Of a DNA stretch of 64,000 bases, positions 42,325 through 51,645 are shown in pieces (positions within the stretch are counted from its first letter, which is position 1; each line of letters opens with the position of its first letter). The stretch comes from Prevotella sp. UBA2711. Its GTDB lineage: Bacteria; Bacteroidota; Bacteroidia; Bacteroidales; Bacteroidaceae. The translations under genes were made by a program, and so were the position numbers. The stretch spans positions 1 through 64,000 of the forward strand of contig DEKX01000048.1 in assembly GCA_002354095.1 (NCBI GenBank), given 5' to 3'. The notes under the pieces are model-generated. The model worked only from the letters and a program-made list of their open reading frames with translations. It was not told the DNA's origin and made no database searches.

Positions 42325-42956
42325 GTGACGGATTGAACCAGCGTTTTTTTCATATCGGCGATGCCAGCATCCGTTTCGTCACCCCATTGGATGAAAACGG
42401 ATTGGAAATGCTGGAGTCTGTTGGATTTCCACAGGATGTTGTGCCAAAAACGCAGATGAAGCATGTGGAACTGTTGTGCCACAACCGCATCTGCCATGGT
42501 GTAGGCATCAAAAACAAGCATGGCGGTATGGAGTTCTTCAGTAGTGACCTTCCGATGACGCTACCCATCACCATTGATGAACCAGGCACAGTCTGCATCC
42601 CCTTCAAGAAAGCTATCCGTTGTAAACAGTGTTGCCTGTTTGTCGACTTGTTCGACTATTTGGCTTATAAGACACTGCTGCTGAAGGAGCAGGGTAGGGG
42701 ACTACCTGAACGTTGTGACTGTATTGTGCTGAACGACTACAGGAACCTGATGGATCTTTTGCTTGATATCGAGTATTATGAGCATGTCAGCTGCTGTTTC
42801 CCGACCTCACAGACGGGTAAGGTACTTGCTACGACTGTCATGCGTAGGTTCAAGAAGTCTAATAACTGCGACTACCTCTATGAAGGCTATGACAATCTTC
42901 TGGCATTGGCAAAGGAAGTGGTGAACCGACACAAAAAAGACTACATATATGTATAA
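42321..42956 (+). CDS. Toprim-like protein lacking catalytic acids
   Basis: The 211-residue protein resembles the C-terminal half of element primases. CHNRICHGVGIKNKHGGMEF recalls the region before the Toprim fold. ERCDCIVLNDYRNLMDLLLD is followed by YYEHVSCCFPTSQTGKVLAT where a catalytic DND-AG loop would be expected. The acidic residues are thus replaced, and DNA priming activity is doubtful. It may be a structural or regulatory derivative. The ATG at 42321 gives an ATGA overlap with the previous gene. Confidence 0.5.
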   Translation: MSDGLNQRFFHIGDASIRFVTPLDENGLEMLESVGFPQDVVPKTQMKHVELLCHNRICHGVGIKNKHGGMEFFSSDLPMTLPITIDEPGTVCIPFKKAIRCKQCCLFVDLFDYLAYKTLLLKEQGRGLPERCDCIVLNDYRNLMDLLLDIEYYEHVSCCFPTSQTGKVLATTVMRRFKKSNNCDYLYEGYDNLLALAKEVVNRHKKDYIYV

Positions 42957-43527
42957 GGGCGTAATCAACTTTACCAGACGTGTTCGCGACCTCGATCGTA
43001 CACCTGAGTATTGGCAGAGCGAGAGCTATAACGAGCGAATCAAGATAATCGAAGCTGTAGTCATGGATAAGACAAAGTATCCACCTACGAAGAAGTTGCA
43101 ATCTGTGCGCGAGGGCATTTTCAAGGTGCCGCCAAGAATTACCATCGAAGATTTGTTGGATCTATCGAAAGCTTTATGCAGTTGGTATAAGATAGAATGT
43201 TTTCAGATAGCCATCAACCGTAAGGATAACACGGCTCATATGTTGTTTGATTGGATTGATCGTGAGACAGGGAAGAGCGTCTATTATAACACTAGCGAAA
43301 GTCTTCTCCTGACTGTGTTTGTGCTGCGATTTCTTAATCTCCCTAAACCTGAGATTACGCGAACCTGGATTCGTTACTATTTGTTATGGGATTACAATGA
43401 AAAGCAGAATGCCTTCAAAATGTTACTTGACTACGTGAAGCATACTCGACCGCCTGAGTTCATCTATCGGCTAACCTGTGAGTTAACAACCTACGGAGAA
43501 CTGCTATGTAAGGGATTAGTGAAGTGA
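42949..43527 (+). CDS. Hypothetical protein of the three-gene operon
   Basis: The 192-residue protein contains KVPPRITIEDLLDLSKALCS and WYKIECFQIAINRKDNTAHM and appears globular and cytoplasmic. It overlaps the Toprim-like gene by eight bases. No family is recognised. Tight packing suggests the three products act together, perhaps in DNA processing. Confidence 0.55.
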   Translation: MYKGVINFTRRVRDLDRTPEYWQSESYNERIKIIEAVVMDKTKYPPTKKLQSVREGIFKVPPRITIEDLLDLSKALCSWYKIECFQIAINRKDNTAHMLFDWIDRETGKSVYYNTSESLLLTVFVLRFLNLPKPEITRTWIRYYLLWDYNEKQNAFKMLLDYVKHTRPPEFIYRLTCELTTYGELLCKGLVK

Positions 43528-43621
43528 AGACATATATATAATAATAGATATTAGTATTCATACGGTTTAAAAGATTAATAAAAAAAGGATAACCGAAGTC
43601 TTAGCAATCTGTAAGACAAGG

Positions 43622-43664
43622 GGCGATACAACTACCTGTGACGGGCGGTCGTATCGCTTTTTTT
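43622..43664 (+). terminator. Terminator before the tra operon
   Basis: GCGATAC and GTATCGC pair, with further pairing inside, and seven T residues follow. It separates the three-gene operon from the transfer operon. Confidence 0.8.
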
Positions 43665-43777
43665 GTGCCTTTTGGCGAAGATTTCAATCATGAAGTGTTA
43701 AGTCATGATAGGAAATTTTCTCAGGCATCCTATGTCCTCGGAAAGCTGTTATTTTGCAGCCGTAAAACTAAACAGAC

Positions 43778-44308
43778 ATGGGAGCATTTACAATTTATGC
43801 AATGGTAGTGACAGGCCTTTACATCCTCTACATGGGTGTGACGATAGCCTTCGATCTACACGGAAAGAAAGATAAGAAGAAAGAGGACGTCGAGGAGTTC
43901 AACACCGCCGATGCCGGAGAGGAGAAGTCGACTGTCATCGATGAAACAGCGGAAGGCTTTGTCGTTAGGAATGGCGATGATGACACTCAGGGTGACTTAG
44001 ACAATTCTGACAGTTCTGATAACGCTGCTCAAAGTCAGCAGATGCTGCAGGGTGATGATGACGATGTGGCCCAGGAAGAGCAACCGGTAGAGGATAATCC
44101 TGATGACGAGGATCTATTGAACCAGGAGAGTGAGGCCAGTGTGCATCAGTTCGAGGAGCTGAAGGAATCAGTCCAGGAGAAGATGATAGTGGCTCGTCCG
44201 AAGTACCAAGAAGAGTTTGACAGCAGGGAGTATCATATTGCCTCCAGTCAGCCGATGGACAAGCCGATGCAGATGTACCGAACTATGAAGGCAAACAACA
44301 GAAAGTGA
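43778..44308 (+). CDS. Acidic single-span membrane protein (TraD position)
   Basis: The 176-residue protein has one N-terminal membrane helix (FTIYAMVVTGLYILYMGVTI). A long, strongly acidic disordered region (about 35-125) follows, then a conserved-looking tail ending YQEEFDSREYHIASSQPMDK. It opens the tra operon, four bases before the first TraE, in the place where CTnDOT-type operons carry traD. No sequence motif confirms that identity. Confidence 0.55.
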   Translation: MGAFTIYAMVVTGLYILYMGVTIAFDLHGKKDKKKEDVEEFNTADAGEEKSTVIDETAEGFVVRNGDDDTQGDLDNSDSSDNAAQSQQMLQGDDDDVAQEEQPVEDNPDDEDLLNQESEASVHQFEELKESVQEKMIVARPKYQEEFDSREYHIASSQPMDKPMQMYRTMKANNRK

Positions 44309-44312
44309 GACG

Positions 44313-44636
44313 ATGGGCATGACGAAGTTGTTCTTAGTGACAATCAGCAATGGCGGTACGAATTACTCGCTGACGGCTCAGGCACTCGCCGAGATGACTG
44401 ACGAGGTGGTGCTGACGATGGGCTATGTAGTAGGCTTGCTCTATGCCGTTGCAGCTCTGCTGGCCATCTATAATGCAACAGTCATCTATATCAAGTTGCA
44501 GGCAGGCGAGGGCGGTTTCACCAAGGCTGTGCTGATGATGCTTGGAGCCGTGATGTTCCTGATAGGCGCTACGATTGTGCTGCCGGCGTTCTTCGGCTAT
44601 CACTTCGGCTCGTCGGGATTCTCCCCATTCGATTAG
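44313..44636 (+). CDS. traE: TraE-like pilin subunit (DUF4134), first copy
   Basis: The 107-residue protein has two membrane helices in the DUF4134 arrangement: MGYVVGLLYAVAALLAIYNA, then VLMMLGAVMFLIGATIVLPA. TraE is the VirB2-like pilus or channel subunit of Bacteroidetes conjugation systems. It lacks a clear signal peptide, unlike the second copy at 44685. Two differing TraE genes in tandem may give a mixed pilus or separate roles. Confidence 0.72.
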   Translation: MGMTKLFLVTISNGGTNYSLTAQALAEMTDEVVLTMGYVVGLLYAVAALLAIYNATVIYIKLQAGEGGFTKAVLMMLGAVMFLIGATIVLPAFFGYHFGSSGFSPFD

Positions 44637-44684
44637 ACAATACATTTTTTATTATAAAAACTAAATTAATCAACCAACACAAAA

Positions 44685-45086
44685 ATGAAGAAAAGTAAGT
44701 TTAGTAAGGCCGTTTCTGGCATCCTGAATGGAGCCGTCGGCATGTGTGAGAAAGCAGTGAAGTCACCCCGTTTTGGAATGGTGCTGGCAATGCTCTGCAT
44801 GGTAAGTGTAACGTTCGCTCAGAACTCTGCTGGCGATTATTCCGCCGGTACTACGGCTCTTGGAACCGTGACCACGGAGATTGCGAAGTACGTGCCTGTG
44901 GCCGTAAAACTGTGCTATGCCATCGCTGGTGTCGTAGCCGTAGTGGGTGCTATCAGTGTGTACATCAAGATGAACAACGAGGAGCAGGATGTCAAGAAGA
45001 GCATCATGATGCTCGTGGGTGCTTGCATCTTCCTGATTGCAGCAGCCCAGGCTCTGCCTCTGTTCTTCGGCATCGGTGGTGAATGA
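44685..45086 (+). CDS. traE: TraE-like pilin subunit (DUF4134), second copy
   Basis: The 133-residue protein has a long N-terminal leader with a signal peptide (GMVLAMLCMVSVTFAQ), then two membrane helices: VAVKLCYAIAGVVAVVGAIS and IMMLVGACIFLIAAAQALPL. This is the usual DUF4134 pattern, with KMNNEEQDVKKS between them. Probably the major VirB2-like subunit. It overlaps traF by four bases (ATGA). Confidence 0.8.
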   Translation: MKKSKFSKAVSGILNGAVGMCEKAVKSPRFGMVLAMLCMVSVTFAQNSAGDYSAGTTALGTVTTEIAKYVPVAVKLCYAIAGVVAVVGAISVYIKMNNEEQDVKKSIMMLVGACIFLIAAAQALPLFFGIGGE

Positions 45087-45376
45087 TGACTGGTGCAGAA
45101 CATCTCGATTACCAAGTTTTCAAGGGGCTTCAGCGGCCTCTTGAATTCTTGGGTTTTCAGGGACGCTACATCTACTGGGCTGCGGGAACGGCTGGCGGTG
45201 CCATCGTTGCGTTCATCGTCGGCTATGTGGCCATCGGCTTCGTCGCTGCCCTGATCTTGTGTACGGCTGTCCTCGCCTTTGGCGGTGTGATGACATTCCT
45301 GAAACAGCGGAAGGGTCTGCACTCCAAGAATGAGGAGAAAGGTGTGTTCGTGCTGCGTCGGACGAGGGAGTTTTAG
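45083..45376 (+). CDS. traF: TraF (DUF4133), VirB3-like
   Basis: The 97-residue inner-membrane protein shows the TraF signature: YQVFKGLQRPLEFLGFQGRY, two helices, and KQRKGLHSKNEEKGVFVLRR near the C-terminus. TraF corresponds to VirB3 and works with the VirB4 ATPase encoded next. ATGA overlap with the upstream traE indicates coupled translation. Confidence 0.88.
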   Translation: MMTGAEHLDYQVFKGLQRPLEFLGFQGRYIYWAAGTAGGAIVAFIVGYVAIGFVAALILCTAVLAFGGVMTFLKQRKGLHSKNEEKGVFVLRRTREF

Positions 45377-45436
45377 TATCTCTCAGACATAGGCGGACAC
45401 GGAGTGAAAGGAGGAATATAAACAGAGAATAACAGA

Positions 45437-48358
45437 ATGACATTAATAGTAATCTTAGGTTTTATTTTGTTCCTTGCCGGAATGGCCGTCAGCGTCTATG
45501 CCTTTGGCACCGGTGGCAAGCGTGCCAATACGTTCAAGGACATTTATTTCTCGATAGAAGATGTGGATGGGGTAGGGGTTCTGTACACCAAGACGGGCGA
45601 GTATTCGGCCATCCTGAAGATGGAGAACCCTGTGCAAAAGTACAGTGCCGACACGGACTGTTACTATGACTTCACGAACCTGATGACGGCGGTAGTCCAG
45701 ACACTTGGCGAGGGCTATGCGCTACATAAGCAGGACGTGTTTGTGAGGAAGAGCTTCGACGGTCGCGCCCTGCAAGTCAGCGACAGCGGCAAGTTCCTCT
45801 CCAATGCCTATTTCCGCTTCTTCAATGGCCGTCCCTATATTGAGGGATGCACGTATCTGGTCATCACGCAGGAAAGCAAGAAAAGTGCGTTGCTGAGCTA
45901 TGACAATAGCAAGTGGCGCGACTTCCTGGTCAAGATCCGCAAGGTGGCCGACCAGCTGCACGATGGCGGCATCAAGAGTGCCGAGTTCCTGAACGTGCAA
46001 CAGGCCCGCGAGTATGCCGACCGCTTCTTTGCCCTGAACTTCCGCGATGCCCATTTCTCGATGACCAACTTCAAGGTGGACAGCGAAGCCATTCACATGG
46101 GCACTCGCCAGTGCAAAGTCTACAGTCTGCTGGATGTCGATTCCGTCGGACTGCCCGGTGTGCTGCGTCCTTACGTCGATATGACAGTGAACAATGCCGT
46201 GATGCCCGTTGACCTGATGAGCGAGATAGACCATATCCCCGATGTGGACACGGTTGTCTATAACCAGGTCATCTTCCTGCCCAATCAGAAGCGTGAGCTG
46301 GCATTGCTCGACAAGAAGAAGAACCGTCATGCGAGCATTCCCAATCCATCAAACCAGATGGCCGTCGAGGACATCAAGCAGGTGCAGGAGGTGATAGCAC
46401 GAGAGGGAAAACAGCTCGTCTATGCCCACTATAACCTCATTGTGGCGATGGATGCCCAGAAAGATATGCAGAAGGTGACCAACCATCTGGAGAATATCTT
46501 CAGCCGTCAGGGCATCCATATCTCGAAACGTGCCTACAACCAGCTTGAACTCTTTGTGGCCTCGTTCCCTGGCAATGTATATCGTCTCAGTCAGGACTAC
46601 GACCGTTTCCTGACGCTTTCGGATGCTGCCTTGTGCTTGATGTATAAAGAGCGTCAGACGCATGGTGACGATACGCCCGTGAAGTGTTACTATACTGACC
46701 GTCAGGGTGTGCCGATGCCTATCGACACCACAGGTAAGGAAGGAAAGATAAAGTACACCAACAACTCGAACTTCTTTGTTCTTGGCCCGTCTGGTAGCGG
46801 TAAGTCGTTTTTCATGAACACCGTCGTGCGCCAGTATTACGAGCAGAATACCGATGTGGTGATTGTCGATACAGGTGACAGTTATGAGGGACTGTGTAGC
46901 TATTTCGGTGGAACATATATCTCATATAGCAAGGAAAAGCCCATCTCCATGAATCCCTTCAAGGTGACAGAGACGGAGTACCTCCAGAACTTCGGCGAGA
47001 AGAAGAACTTCCTGATATCGCTGATATTTCTCATATTCAAGGGCAGTCAACAGCCCACGAAGATTGAGCAGTATATCATCGAGCGAACCATCATCGAGTA
47101 TTATCGTGAGTTTTTTACTCCTTTCGAGGGTTTCTCCGAGGAAGAGAAGAAAGAACTCCATCAGACGCTGGTGATTGCGGCCAAGAGCAATGGCGAGTAT
47201 GAGAAATACGAGGAAGAGCTGCAGGCACGCAACGGCACTGGCTCCTACGACGTAACGGAAGAAGAGCGTGCGAAGTATGAGCGTAACAGCCGTCTCTCTG
47301 AGAAGTTGCAGGCCGTGGTTGATGACGCAGCCAGTACGGAGGGAGAGAAGAATGCTGCCCGGAACCAGTTGCAGCGACTGACTCCTGAGATTGTCGAGGG
47401 CAAGTTCTTGGAAAAGATCGAGCGCGAGATTGCCAAGCGTGAGCAGCAGCGTAAGAGCTTACGGGTCCGGGAACTGTCGTTCAACAGCTATTACGAGTTT
47501 GCCCGTCAGCGTATTCCCCAGATTATCCATGAGGATAGCATTCAGTTCCCGATCAATGACTTCGCGGCCATCCTGAAGCCGTTCTATCGTGGCGGTGCAC
47601 TGGAATATACCCTGAACAATGACATGGACGGTTCACTGTTCGATGAACAGTTTATCGTCTTTGAGATAGACAAGGTGAAGGACGACCCCGTGCTGTTCCC
47701 CATCATCGTGCTTATCATCATGGACGTGTTCACCCAGAAGATGCGTATCAAGAACAAGGTGCGCAAGTGCCTGGTCATTGAGGAAGCATGGAAGGCAATC
47801 GCCACCCCAGTTATGGCAGAGTACATCAAGTACCTGTATAAGACGGCCCGAAAGCATTGGGCAATGGTGGGTGTGGTGACACAGGAGATTCAGGATATCA
47901 CCTCTTCTCCTATCGTCAAGGAGGCCATCATCAACAACTCCGACGTGTTCATGCTGCTCGACCAGAGCAAGTTCAAGGATAAGTTCGATGACATCAAGGC
48001 CACACTGGCCCTGACGGATATCGACTGCAAGAAGATCTTCACGATTAACCGTCTTGACAACAAGGTAGGCCGTTCGCCGTTCAAGGAGGTCTTTATCAAA
48101 CGAGGCACTGAGGGTGATGTCTTTGGCATCGAGGAACCGCGAGAATGCTATATGAGCTATACGACGGAGAAGGCTGAGAAAGAGGCGTTGAAACTCTATC
48201 GGCGAGAGCTGAATTGTAACCATCAGCAGGCTATCGAGGCCTTTGTGCGCGATTGGGAACGCAGTGGTATCGGTAAGTCGCTGGAGTTTGCACAACTTGT
48301 AAATAAACAGGGTAAGGTTTTGAACCTGCCACCTAAAATGCAGATGATACATGCGTAA
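45437..48358 (+). CDS. traG: TraG, VirB4-like conjugation ATPase
   Basis: The 973-residue protein is the main type IV secretion ATPase. One N-terminal helix (about 4-24) is followed by the TraG N-terminal domain (YFSIEDVDGVGVLYTKTGEY). Walker A is VLGPSGSGKSFFM (about 450), and Walker B is CLVIEEAWKAI (about 778). VTQEIQDITSSPIVKEAIIN is typical. It is longer than CTnDOT TraG because of a charged insertion (about 565-690). It overlaps the next gene by eight bases. Confidence 0.93.
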   Translation: MTLIVILGFILFLAGMAVSVYAFGTGGKRANTFKDIYFSIEDVDGVGVLYTKTGEYSAILKMENPVQKYSADTDCYYDFTNLMTAVVQTLGEGYALHKQDVFVRKSFDGRALQVSDSGKFLSNAYFRFFNGRPYIEGCTYLVITQESKKSALLSYDNSKWRDFLVKIRKVADQLHDGGIKSAEFLNVQQAREYADRFFALNFRDAHFSMTNFKVDSEAIHMGTRQCKVYSLLDVDSVGLPGVLRPYVDMTVNNAVMPVDLMSEIDHIPDVDTVVYNQVIFLPNQKRELALLDKKKNRHASIPNPSNQMAVEDIKQVQEVIAREGKQLVYAHYNLIVAMDAQKDMQKVTNHLENIFSRQGIHISKRAYNQLELFVASFPGNVYRLSQDYDRFLTLSDAALCLMYKERQTHGDDTPVKCYYTDRQGVPMPIDTTGKEGKIKYTNNSNFFVLGPSGSGKSFFMNTVVRQYYEQNTDVVIVDTGDSYEGLCSYFGGTYISYSKEKPISMNPFKVTETEYLQNFGEKKNFLISLIFLIFKGSQQPTKIEQYIIERTIIEYYREFFTPFEGFSEEEKKELHQTLVIAAKSNGEYEKYEEELQARNGTGSYDVTEEERAKYERNSRLSEKLQAVVDDAASTEGEKNAARNQLQRLTPEIVEGKFLEKIEREIAKREQQRKSLRVRELSFNSYYEFARQRIPQIIHEDSIQFPINDFAAILKPFYRGGALEYTLNNDMDGSLFDEQFIVFEIDKVKDDPVLFPIIVLIIMDVFTQKMRIKNKVRKCLVIEEAWKAIATPVMAEYIKYLYKTARKHWAMVGVVTQEIQDITSSPIVKEAIINNSDVFMLLDQSKFKDKFDDIKATLALTDIDCKKIFTINRLDNKVGRSPFKEVFIKRGTEGDVFGIEEPRECYMSYTTEKAEKEALKLYRRELNCNHQQAIEAFVRDWERSGIGKSLEFAQLVNKQGKVLNLPPKMQMIHA

Positions 48359-50909
48359 GGTTTCATTTTTCATTATATTCTTCCAGATGCTGACCGTCCC
48401 CCTCTTTGCAGGGGGATGGTACAGTGTTAATATCGATCTGAAGACTACGGCTGCTATGACTGCTGCTTATGCTGCAGAGACGGCTACAGAGATGATGAAC
48501 GACGAGGACGTGCAGAAGATTCTCGACCATTATACCAATGCGGAGGTTTCTACAGCAGGTATCTTTGCATCGAAGTGGCTCGACAGGAAGGCTCTTCAGA
48601 ATGCCGGACTCTTCGGTGATGCCGAGGAGAACTTCTATTATAAGCGTATCTATACGATGGTTAGTGCTCAGATAATGCCAAAGATTCTGGATGTGGCAGC
48701 ACTTGCTGTCAGGAACCCAGAGAAGGCCATCTATTGGGGACCATATTTGTTTCGCACCTGTGAGCAGGTGAAACAGCTTTGTATGACCTTCGAGACGGTG
48801 GTGGCCAATGGGAAAGTGTCGTTTCAGGACGTCGCTTTTCTGGCCATCAACGATAATCTGAAAGGACTGTTCGACCTTACCAAACTTGGTGAGGTGGACT
48901 GGACTGCCATGTGGGATCATCTGGCTGACTTCGGTGATGGTTTAACGAAGGAAGATCTGGAAGAGGACTTGGAAGGACTCATGACAGCTGGTGGGGCAAT
49001 TGTCTCTGGTGGTGGAGCCGTGCTTGATAGTGTCTGGACGAATGCCAGCAGGGTAGGGGGTGTCTTTCATTCAAGGCCCGGCGAAATACTCCAGCTTTAT
49101 CATGACTTCAAGGATATGTATGAGACGCTTTCTGATCCTTCGAACATCAAGGATCTGGTGATGCAGCAGATTCTCTCGACGGACAGTACTGGTGTGGCCA
49201 ACCTCTTTACGCTTGACGGCTATAACATAACTTCTTATATCAGCGACTACCTTCAGGAGATGCAGGGTCGCTATTATACCCAGCGATGGTATATCTACTG
49301 GCGTGATTCAGGTAGTGAGCAGGTGTGCAGTTATGCTCCACCTACAGACAGTGAGAGCATCATGTATGGTGGTGAGTGGTATCGTGTTGGTACGTCAGAT
49401 GCCAACTATCAGTACACTGCTGCCGACTACGAGAACTCCTTGCGAAACTCTGAGAGCTATGCAGGATGGAGCCGTGCACGGTGCCAGGAACTCAATAGCA
49501 GTGATTCGAAGTATCACTATGCCTTCTATAACTATATGTCATCCTCGCGTATCTATAAGTCGAAGTCAGGTCGAACGACGGCCTTTTCCTACGCACATTA
49601 CATTGATGTGTATAAGACTTGGAATGTCTATGAGGAAGTGTACGAGGAAACCTTTGACTCGCAGTACGATGCAGAACAAGCCATGCAAGCGAAGTTCAAT
49701 GCAAAACTTGCTGAGCTTAACGACAACGAGGAGGGGCGTGTCTATCGAATCGGGAAGGATCGCAAGAACTATTATCAGGCTGCTGACGAGGTAAGGATGC
49801 GTGGCTGCTCAACGGTCAGCTTTACCATGGAGTGCCACGACCAGGCTAAACTTGGTGAAGGAAATTTCTCATGGAAGGAAAATGGCAATCAGCGCCATGC
49901 CCTCGACGAAGATTCCAAGCGCTATGCTATGGAGACAACGCTCTCAGGCGGTGCCGACACATCAGAGTTGGACGAGGGCATTAGTACATGGGGTAGCGAG
50001 GTAACCCGTCTGCAGGAACAGATTCATGCACTTGAAGTGGAGAATGACAACCTGTTGGCACAGATTAGTCATGCGAGTGTTGAAGAAGCAGCATCCCTTC
50101 GGGCGCAGTATAATGCCAACCGCACGAAGATTAACCAATTGAAAGCAGAGTTGAGCAATGCGCAGTCGAAGTTGAGCCAGTACCAGAATGCGAAGAGGGA
50201 GTTAATAGATGACTTTGCCGATGAGCGCGATGGCACCTACCGTATTCCTGCCGTGATGCACGAGATAGAGACAGCTTACAATATCATGTGGACGGATGCG
50301 GGTTCATGGCAGGGTTGGAGCTTCATTCGTCATGGAAATGTTCCGAATATCAGTGGCGAGGTGACGTTTCAGGCAGACCTCTCCAAGGAGCGTGGTGAGA
50401 GCCATTTCCTCGGCATCCGTTACCACCGTGCCATCCTTGCCGTACATTGGACGCTGACCGCCAACTATTCCAGTTCGCAGATTGTGGATATGATGGAGCT
50501 GGATCCTGAGTTGAGCGATGCAGAGAAAGCCGATTTGGTAAACCAGAGGTTGCATGAAATCATGAATGACCATCCAGGTTGTACTGTCGAAGCCAATTAC
50601 GCCTATAGTAATCCGGCTGAGTCGGAGGGTGATGAAGATGCCATCCATCTCTTATGGACATGTGACCGTCTGAATATTGCGCGTGACGTGGACTACCGTC
50701 TCTCGAAAATCTATGCTCAACTCATACTCATTGAGAAGTTCATGCGCAGCCGCGAGACCATGCTCGACTACCTGAAGCAACAGCTGGGTATAACCGTGCT
50801 CAGTGGTACAGACCGCATCCGCATCGGTGGCCGCAGTTTCCGGCATTGGCGTAATGTCGCTTCTGCTGTGGCCCGTGGTGATTATATCGTAGAAGATGAT
50901 GAAGATTGA
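48351..50909 (+). CDS. Large exported coiled-coil protein of the tra operon
   Basis: The 852-residue protein has a signal peptide (FFIIFFQMLTVPLFAGG), a helical N-terminal third and a Tyr/Ser-rich middle (about 320-440). A coiled coil (about 545-620, LQEQIHALEVENDNLLAQIS) and a helical tail containing RSFRHWRNVASAVARGD follow. It sits in the traI position between VirB4 and TraJ, alongside two smaller exported proteins with related tails. It may be periplasmic or a pilus-tip component, VirB5-like in place; this is inferred. Confidence 0.65.
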   Translation: MRKVSFFIIFFQMLTVPLFAGGWYSVNIDLKTTAAMTAAYAAETATEMMNDEDVQKILDHYTNAEVSTAGIFASKWLDRKALQNAGLFGDAEENFYYKRIYTMVSAQIMPKILDVAALAVRNPEKAIYWGPYLFRTCEQVKQLCMTFETVVANGKVSFQDVAFLAINDNLKGLFDLTKLGEVDWTAMWDHLADFGDGLTKEDLEEDLEGLMTAGGAIVSGGGAVLDSVWTNASRVGGVFHSRPGEILQLYHDFKDMYETLSDPSNIKDLVMQQILSTDSTGVANLFTLDGYNITSYISDYLQEMQGRYYTQRWYIYWRDSGSEQVCSYAPPTDSESIMYGGEWYRVGTSDANYQYTAADYENSLRNSESYAGWSRARCQELNSSDSKYHYAFYNYMSSSRIYKSKSGRTTAFSYAHYIDVYKTWNVYEEVYEETFDSQYDAEQAMQAKFNAKLAELNDNEEGRVYRIGKDRKNYYQAADEVRMRGCSTVSFTMECHDQAKLGEGNFSWKENGNQRHALDEDSKRYAMETTLSGGADTSELDEGISTWGSEVTRLQEQIHALEVENDNLLAQISHASVEEAASLRAQYNANRTKINQLKAELSNAQSKLSQYQNAKRELIDDFADERDGTYRIPAVMHEIETAYNIMWTDAGSWQGWSFIRHGNVPNISGEVTFQADLSKERGESHFLGIRYHRAILAVHWTLTANYSSSQIVDMMELDPELSDAEKADLVNQRLHEIMNDHPGCTVEANYAYSNPAESEGDEDAIHLLWTCDRLNIARDVDYRLSKIYAQLILIEKFMRSRETMLDYLKQQLGITVLSGTDRIRIGGRSFRHWRNVASAVARGDYIVEDDED

Positions 50910-51624
50910 AAAGATATTCCTGATGTTGCTGATGCTCGTGCCGACGATGGTGCGGGCACAGTACAGTTTCGACTTCCTGTCTGTAGAAGCCCTGATAGAC
51001 GACCACAAGCGCATCCGCAGTGTACTGATGGCCCGTAGCGGTGTGGAGCAGGCCAATGAACTGCTGCACCAGTATTCCAGTGAGGCCAATGTGGATTACG
51101 ACTCGCTGAACGTGAAGCTCGACAAATACACCAAATGCTTCGACATTATCGATGTCATCTACAATGGCGGTGTGACGGTACTGAACGTCAAGAACACCTA
51201 CGATGATGTCTCTGACCGTATTACGCAGTTAAAGGACTTACTGGAGCGGTTCACTACCCAGCTGACGCTGCGAGGCAATATCGTCTCGTCTGACACCATC
51301 ATCATCAATGCCTGTGATCGTGCCGTCAATCAGGTGCTGGTTGACGGGCGTGAGCTGACGAACAGCCTCTATGAACTGGCGCAGTACGCTGTTGGTGCGC
51401 GACAAATTACGACTGAGGGACTGCTTACGGTGTTGGGACAGATTAATGAGTCGCTTGACAACATCCGCCATTGCATCGACCACACCTATTATGTCGTCTC
51501 GCGCTACGTCACCATCCGCCTGAACTACTTCAAACGGACGCTCTATATGTCGAAAACCATCCGTGAGATGGCCAACGATGCCTTTTCGCGGTGGAAACGG
51601 GTGGCGGAGGAAGTCGGGTATTAA
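50896..51624 (+). CDS. Exported helical transfer protein (RW-tail family)
   Basis: The 242-residue protein has a signal peptide (MLLMLVPTMVRAQ|YS) and an all-helical body, ending IREMANDAFSRWKRVAEEVGY. The tail and overall plan match the left-arm proteins at 18349 and 19026. It overlaps the 852-residue gene by 14 bases. A role like TraI or VirB5 is plausible. The start may be 50899. Confidence 0.65.
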   Translation: MMKIEKIFLMLLMLVPTMVRAQYSFDFLSVEALIDDHKRIRSVLMARSGVEQANELLHQYSSEANVDYDSLNVKLDKYTKCFDIIDVIYNGGVTVLNVKNTYDDVSDRITQLKDLLERFTTQLTLRGNIVSSDTIIINACDRAVNQVLVDGRELTNSLYELAQYAVGARQITTEGLLTVLGQINESLDNIRHCIDHTYYVVSRYVTIRLNYFKRTLYMSKTIREMANDAFSRWKRVAEEVGY

Positions 51625-51645
51625 AGTGAATTATTAGCTACCGAT

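Noticed and set aside
45722..46330. 202-codon minus-strand ORF inside traG
   Set aside because: Antisense shadow of the VirB4 ATPase; no start signals and no recognisable domain.
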